Shown one piece after another: positions 39,894-42,157 of a stretch of DNA of 42,157 nucleotides (position 1 is the stretch's first letter; every line of letters starts with the position of its first letter). A program made the translations under genes and the position numbers. The stretch covers positions 1-42,157 of the forward strand of contig JBKPND010000041.1 in the NCBI GenBank assembly GCA_046732465.1, read 5' to 3'. The notes under the pieces were generated by a model. That model worked only from the letters and a program-made list of their open reading frames with translations, made no database searches and was not told the origin of the DNA. The DNA comes from DASUPK01 sp046732465. GTDB lineage: Bacteria > Actinomycetota > Thermoleophilia > Solirubrobacterales > 70-9.

Positions 39894-40979
39894 CTACTGA
39901 GGAGGACAGGGAGCGCCGAGCGGCACGCGGCGCGATCCCTCCAGCCGGTAGCGCTGGACCATGCACTCGGTGCTGTCGCCCTCCGAGGTGATCGAGTAGC
40001 TGCCCAGCACCGTGCCGTCACGGTGCGCCCCGATCACCGCGTTCCGCACGTCGTCGCGGAAAGACGACGCGTCGGTCCCCGCCTCGCGGATCGCCTGCAG
40101 GACGAGCGCCATCGACTCGTAGCCGTAGGCCGCGGAGGGGCCCGGCGGCCGGTGAAAGCGCTTGTCGAACTGGCGGGCGAATGCCGGGTCAGGGAGGTGC
40201 GTCGGGTAGATCTGCGCGCTCAGCTCGAGGCTCTGGGGCCGATCGCCGTAAACGCTCAGCCGACCCGTTCCGGGCTCATAGATCGCGCGGGAGTTGCCAT
40301 CCGGAGCGACGGCCACCTTGCCCGGCGGCTTGCCGGGGCTGATCGCGATTCCGTGATCCGCCGCGGCCGATTTGAACTCGCTGGCCGCCAGGTTCTGGAA
40401 GGGAGAGTCGTCGGAGGTCACCGCCGCGGAGGTGACGCCCAGCTCCGAGGCCCAGGCGGCCGCCGCGTCGACCACGACGTCGTCCGCCGGCACCGTGCGG
40501 GCGAAGTTGACGTTGCCCGAGGGCCGGTAGCGGTCGGGTGAGTCGGGATACCCGGCCGCCGCCGCGGTCAGGTCGACCGCCCCCGCCCCCGGGGACACCT
40601 GGACGATCCCGGCCTGGTTCGTGATCGGCGCCGAGCCACGGGTCGGCTCCGAATCGAGCTCTCCGATGTAGGCGGCGGTCGTGTGGTCCTGAGACGCGGT
40701 GCGCGCGTTCTCACCCACCGCGACCGCGTCCCACGGCTTCCCCCTGGCGTCGTCCAGGAAATGGGTGCGGACCTGAATCGAGCCCGCCTTGCCCCCCGCC
40801 TCCTCGAGCGCGAGCCGCGCCCCATCGGCCGCGTCGCGGCCGTCGATGCCCCGCGGCCCAGTGAGCGGCAGGCTGACGTAGACGGCGACCGGGGCCTCGA
40901 TCTGGGCGTTGCCAGCGATGCCGCACCCTGAGGCGGCAAGGACGAGCACGAGTAGCGCGGCAAGCGCCGGACGGGTCAT
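39894..40979 (-). CDS. Solute-binding lipoprotein (branched-chain amino acid ABC type)
   Basis: 361 residues, periplasmic-binding protein type 1. Signal peptide ends in a lipobox (LVLAASGC, Cys about 19). The fold reads IEAPVAVYVSLPLTGPRGID, then DAADGARLALEEAGG (first-lobe helix), AYIGELDSEPTRGSAPITNQA (about 103-123, the site that clamps ligands, in two parts) and YGYESMALVLQAIREAG (about 285-301). No permease or ATPase gene is adjacent, so its transporter lies elsewhere or it is a sensor. Start: ATG 40979; a TTG at 41000 is possible. Its Shine-Dalgarno region lies inside the 165-bp palindrome. Confidence 0.85.
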   Translation of the reverse strand: MTRPALAALLVLVLAASGCGIAGNAQIEAPVAVYVSLPLTGPRGIDGRDAADGARLALEEAGGKAGSIQVRTHFLDDARGKPWDAVAVGENARTASQDHTTAAYIGELDSEPTRGSAPITNQAGIVQVSPGAGAVDLTAAAAGYPDSPDRYRPSGNVNFARTVPADDVVVDAAAAWASELGVTSAAVTSDDSPFQNLAASEFKSAAADHGIAISPGKPPGKVAVAPDGNSRAIYEPGTGRLSVYGDRPQSLELSAQIYPTHLPDPAFARQFDKRFHRPPGPSAAYGYESMALVLQAIREAGTDASSFRDDVRNAVIGAHRDGTVLGSYSITSEGDSTECMVQRYRLEGSRRVPLGAPCPPQ

Positions 40980-40982
40980 CGC

Positions 40983-41147
40983 CAGTGGTGCCTCTCGCAA
41001 CGTTCGCCAAGGAATGACGAGACCCAGGCGCCGCCAGGCAAGGACGCAGGGAGCCCGAATAGCAGCGCTATTCGGGCGACTGAGGACGTAGCCTGGTGGT
41101 GATCTGGGGCCGTCATTCCCGGTGAAACGTTGCGTGAGGTACCACTG
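40983..41147. repeat. 165-bp imperfect palindrome filling the intergenic region
   Basis: The two 81-nt arms (40983-41063 and 41067-41147) pair around a 3-nt centre. The innermost 11 bp are perfect (GCCCGAATAGC). The outer 22 positions match at 20 (CAGTGGTGCCTC vs CAGTGGTACCTC, then CGCAACGTT). A GGAATGACG block also matches exactly, while the middle is looser. It runs from the base after the pfk stop to 3 nt before the solute-binding-protein ATG. It could be a MITE or REP-like element, or a long RNA hairpin acting as terminator or leader. No clear target-site duplication flanks it. Confidence 0.75.
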
Positions 41148-42157
41148 CTATCCGAAGAAGACCTCGGCCTCGCGATATAGCGATTCGGGGACGGTCTTCA
41201 GCTCCGCCGTCGCCTCGCTGAGATCGACGAGCCGGATGTCGGTGCTGCGCAGGGCGGTCATCTTGCCCCACTGCCCCTCGTGTGCGGCGTCGATCGCGTG
41301 CAGGCCGAAGCGCGTCGCGAGAACGCGGTCGAAGGCGGTCGGCGTGCCTCCCCGCTGGACGTGCCCGAGCACCGTCGCCCGGGCCTCGTGTCCAGTCCTC
41401 TGCTCGATCTCGCCCTCCAGCCAGTTGGCGATGCCGCCCAGCCGGACGTGGCCGAAGGAGTCCGTCGGCGCGCCATCGGCTTCGGGCATCCCGCCCTTCG
41501 GCTGGGCCCCCTCGGCGACCACGACGATCGGCGAGTACTGGCTCTCGAAGCGCCGCACGATGTAGTCGCAGACGCGGTCGAGGTCGAACTCGAGCTCCGG
41601 GATCAGGATCACGTTGGCTCCGCCCGAGAGCCCCGCGTGGAAGGCGATCCAGCCCGCGTTGCGGCCCATCACCTCGCAGATCAGCGTGCGGCGGTGGCTC
41701 TCGGCGGTCGTGTGCAGGCGGTCGATCGCCGACATCGCGATGTTGACCGCGGTGTCGAAGCCGAAGGTGTAGTCGGTCGCCGAGAGGTCGTTGTCGATCG
41801 TCTTCGGAACGCCGACCACGCTGACTCCCCGCTCGAAGAGCTGCGACGCCGCTCCGAGCGTGTCCTCGCCGCCGATCGCGATCAGGCCGTCGACGCCGTC
41901 CGACTTGAGATTCTCCGCGATCGTCTCGGCCCCGCCGTCCTCCTTGAACGGGTTGGTGCGGGAGGAACCGAGGATCGTGCCGCCCCGCGGCAGGATGCCG
42001 CGCACCTCGGGGATGCCGAGCGGCCGGCTGTCCCGCTCGAGCGGCCCCCGCCAACCGTCCCGGTAGCCGACGAAATCGTGTCCGTACTCCGCCACCCCCT
42101 TGCGCACGATCGCGCGGATCACCGCGTTCAGCCCCGGGCAGTCGCCGCCTCCGGTGA
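41148..42157 (-). CDS. 6-phosphofructokinase, probably PPi-dependent (runs off right edge)
   Basis: 336 codons present; the N-terminal few residues lie outside. It starts in the window at TGGGDCPGLNAVIRA, the phosphoryl-donor loop. Two positions decide the donor: IGGEDTLG has Asp where ATP enzymes have Gly (E. coli Gly104), and VPKTIDND has Lys where E. coli PfkA has Gly124. Asp plus Lys is the pattern of PPi-dependent enzymes such as that of Amycolatopsis methanolica. MGRNAGWIAFHAG and LGHVQRGGTPTAFDR are sugar-phosphate site motifs. It phosphorylates fructose 6-phosphate, reversibly if PPi is used. Symbol left blank because pfkA and pfp are both used. Confidence 0.92.
   Translation of the reverse strand, partial: TGGGDCPGLNAVIRAIVRKGVAEYGHDFVGYRDGWRGPLERDSRPLGIPEVRGILPRGGTILGSSRTNPFKEDGGAETIAENLKSDGVDGLIAIGGEDTLGAASQLFERGVSVVGVPKTIDNDLSATDYTFGFDTAVNIAMSAIDRLHTTAESHRRTLICEVMGRNAGWIAFHAGLSGGANVILIPELEFDLDRVCDYIVRRFESQYSPIVVVAEGAQPKGGMPEADGAPTDSFGHVRLGGIANWLEGEIEQRTGHEARATVLGHVQRGGTPTAFDRVLATRFGLHAIDAAHEGQWGKMTALRSTDIRLVDLSEATAELKTVPESLYREAEVFFG

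Noticed and set aside
41011..41119. Possible riboswitch; GGCAAGGACGCA...AGCC resembles a GEMM-I c-di-GMP core
   Set aside because: The tetraloop hairpin and second lobe of GEMM-I are missing and the region is a symmetric palindrome; resemblance is likely chance.

Overview
The window is a densely packed, very GC-rich chromosomal segment. It has 38 protein genes, no stretch over 300 bases without a gene, and no RNA gene, insertion sequence or CRISPR array that I can recognise. It reads as a deep-branching actinobacterium, probably Thermoleophilia (Solirubrobacterales/Gaiella-like). The grounds are base composition, frequent GTG and TTG starts, an F420-type oxidoreductase, an actinobacterial-type phosphofructokinase, and the minus-strand order polA - rpsA - coaE - uvrB - uvrA. 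That order matches the mycobacterial Rv1629-Rv1638 neighbourhood but is spread over about 33 kb by inserted accessory genes. The species assignment is inference.

Layout. 1-2.3 kb: 5' part of uvrA and an MFS exporter (minus). 2.3-8.3 kb: glyoxalase-fold protein, coiled-coil protein with an EP repeat, Sap/GAP-type membrane protein, an F420-reductase/heme-peroxidase pair and an MMPL exporter. 8.4-10.9 kb: receiver-only protein, NarL-type kinase and LuxR-type regulator in one coupled operon. 11-12.4 kb: RibD-like reductase divergent from an ArsR/AHSA1 pair across a perfect 26-bp palindrome. 12.4-18 kb: secreted protein, lipoprotein esterase, uvrB, PhoD-like phosphatase. 18-20.3 kb: TetR regulator divergent from a secreted copper protein (PHM-like monooxygenase core plus cupredoxin) with paired TTGACTC operators. 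20.3-25 kb: secreted serine protease, then rpsA-coaE-lytic transglycosylase as one coupled minus-strand operon, and a geranylgeranyl-reductase-like flavoprotein. 25-30 kb: two small membrane proteins, then an unusual plus-strand cassette of ECF sigma factor with a membrane/Ser-Gly tail, a 52-aa Arg-rich/Ser-Gly-rich protein, an ABC exporter read from a CTG codon, and a Ser/Thr kinase. 30-36 kb: polA, an AbiEi/DUF559 protein, malic enzyme with an ACT domain, a YrhK-like membrane protein. 36-42.2 kb: TIGR01777 epimerase, BrkB/YihY membrane protein, DUF4235 protein, MhqO/MhqD-like pair, solute-binding lipoprotein, a 165-bp palindromic element, and a PPi-type phosphofructokinase running off the right edge.

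Two themes recur. Many genes have no Shine-Dalgarno but carry a TANNNT box 6-9 nt before the start codon, which suggests leaderless transcripts. Several regulator genes sit next to clear palindromic operators. The best candidates for something undescribed are the sigma/small-protein/ABC/kinase cassette (25972-30067), the TetR-controlled PHM-cupredoxin fusion, and the palindrome filling the pfk/solute-binding-protein gap.
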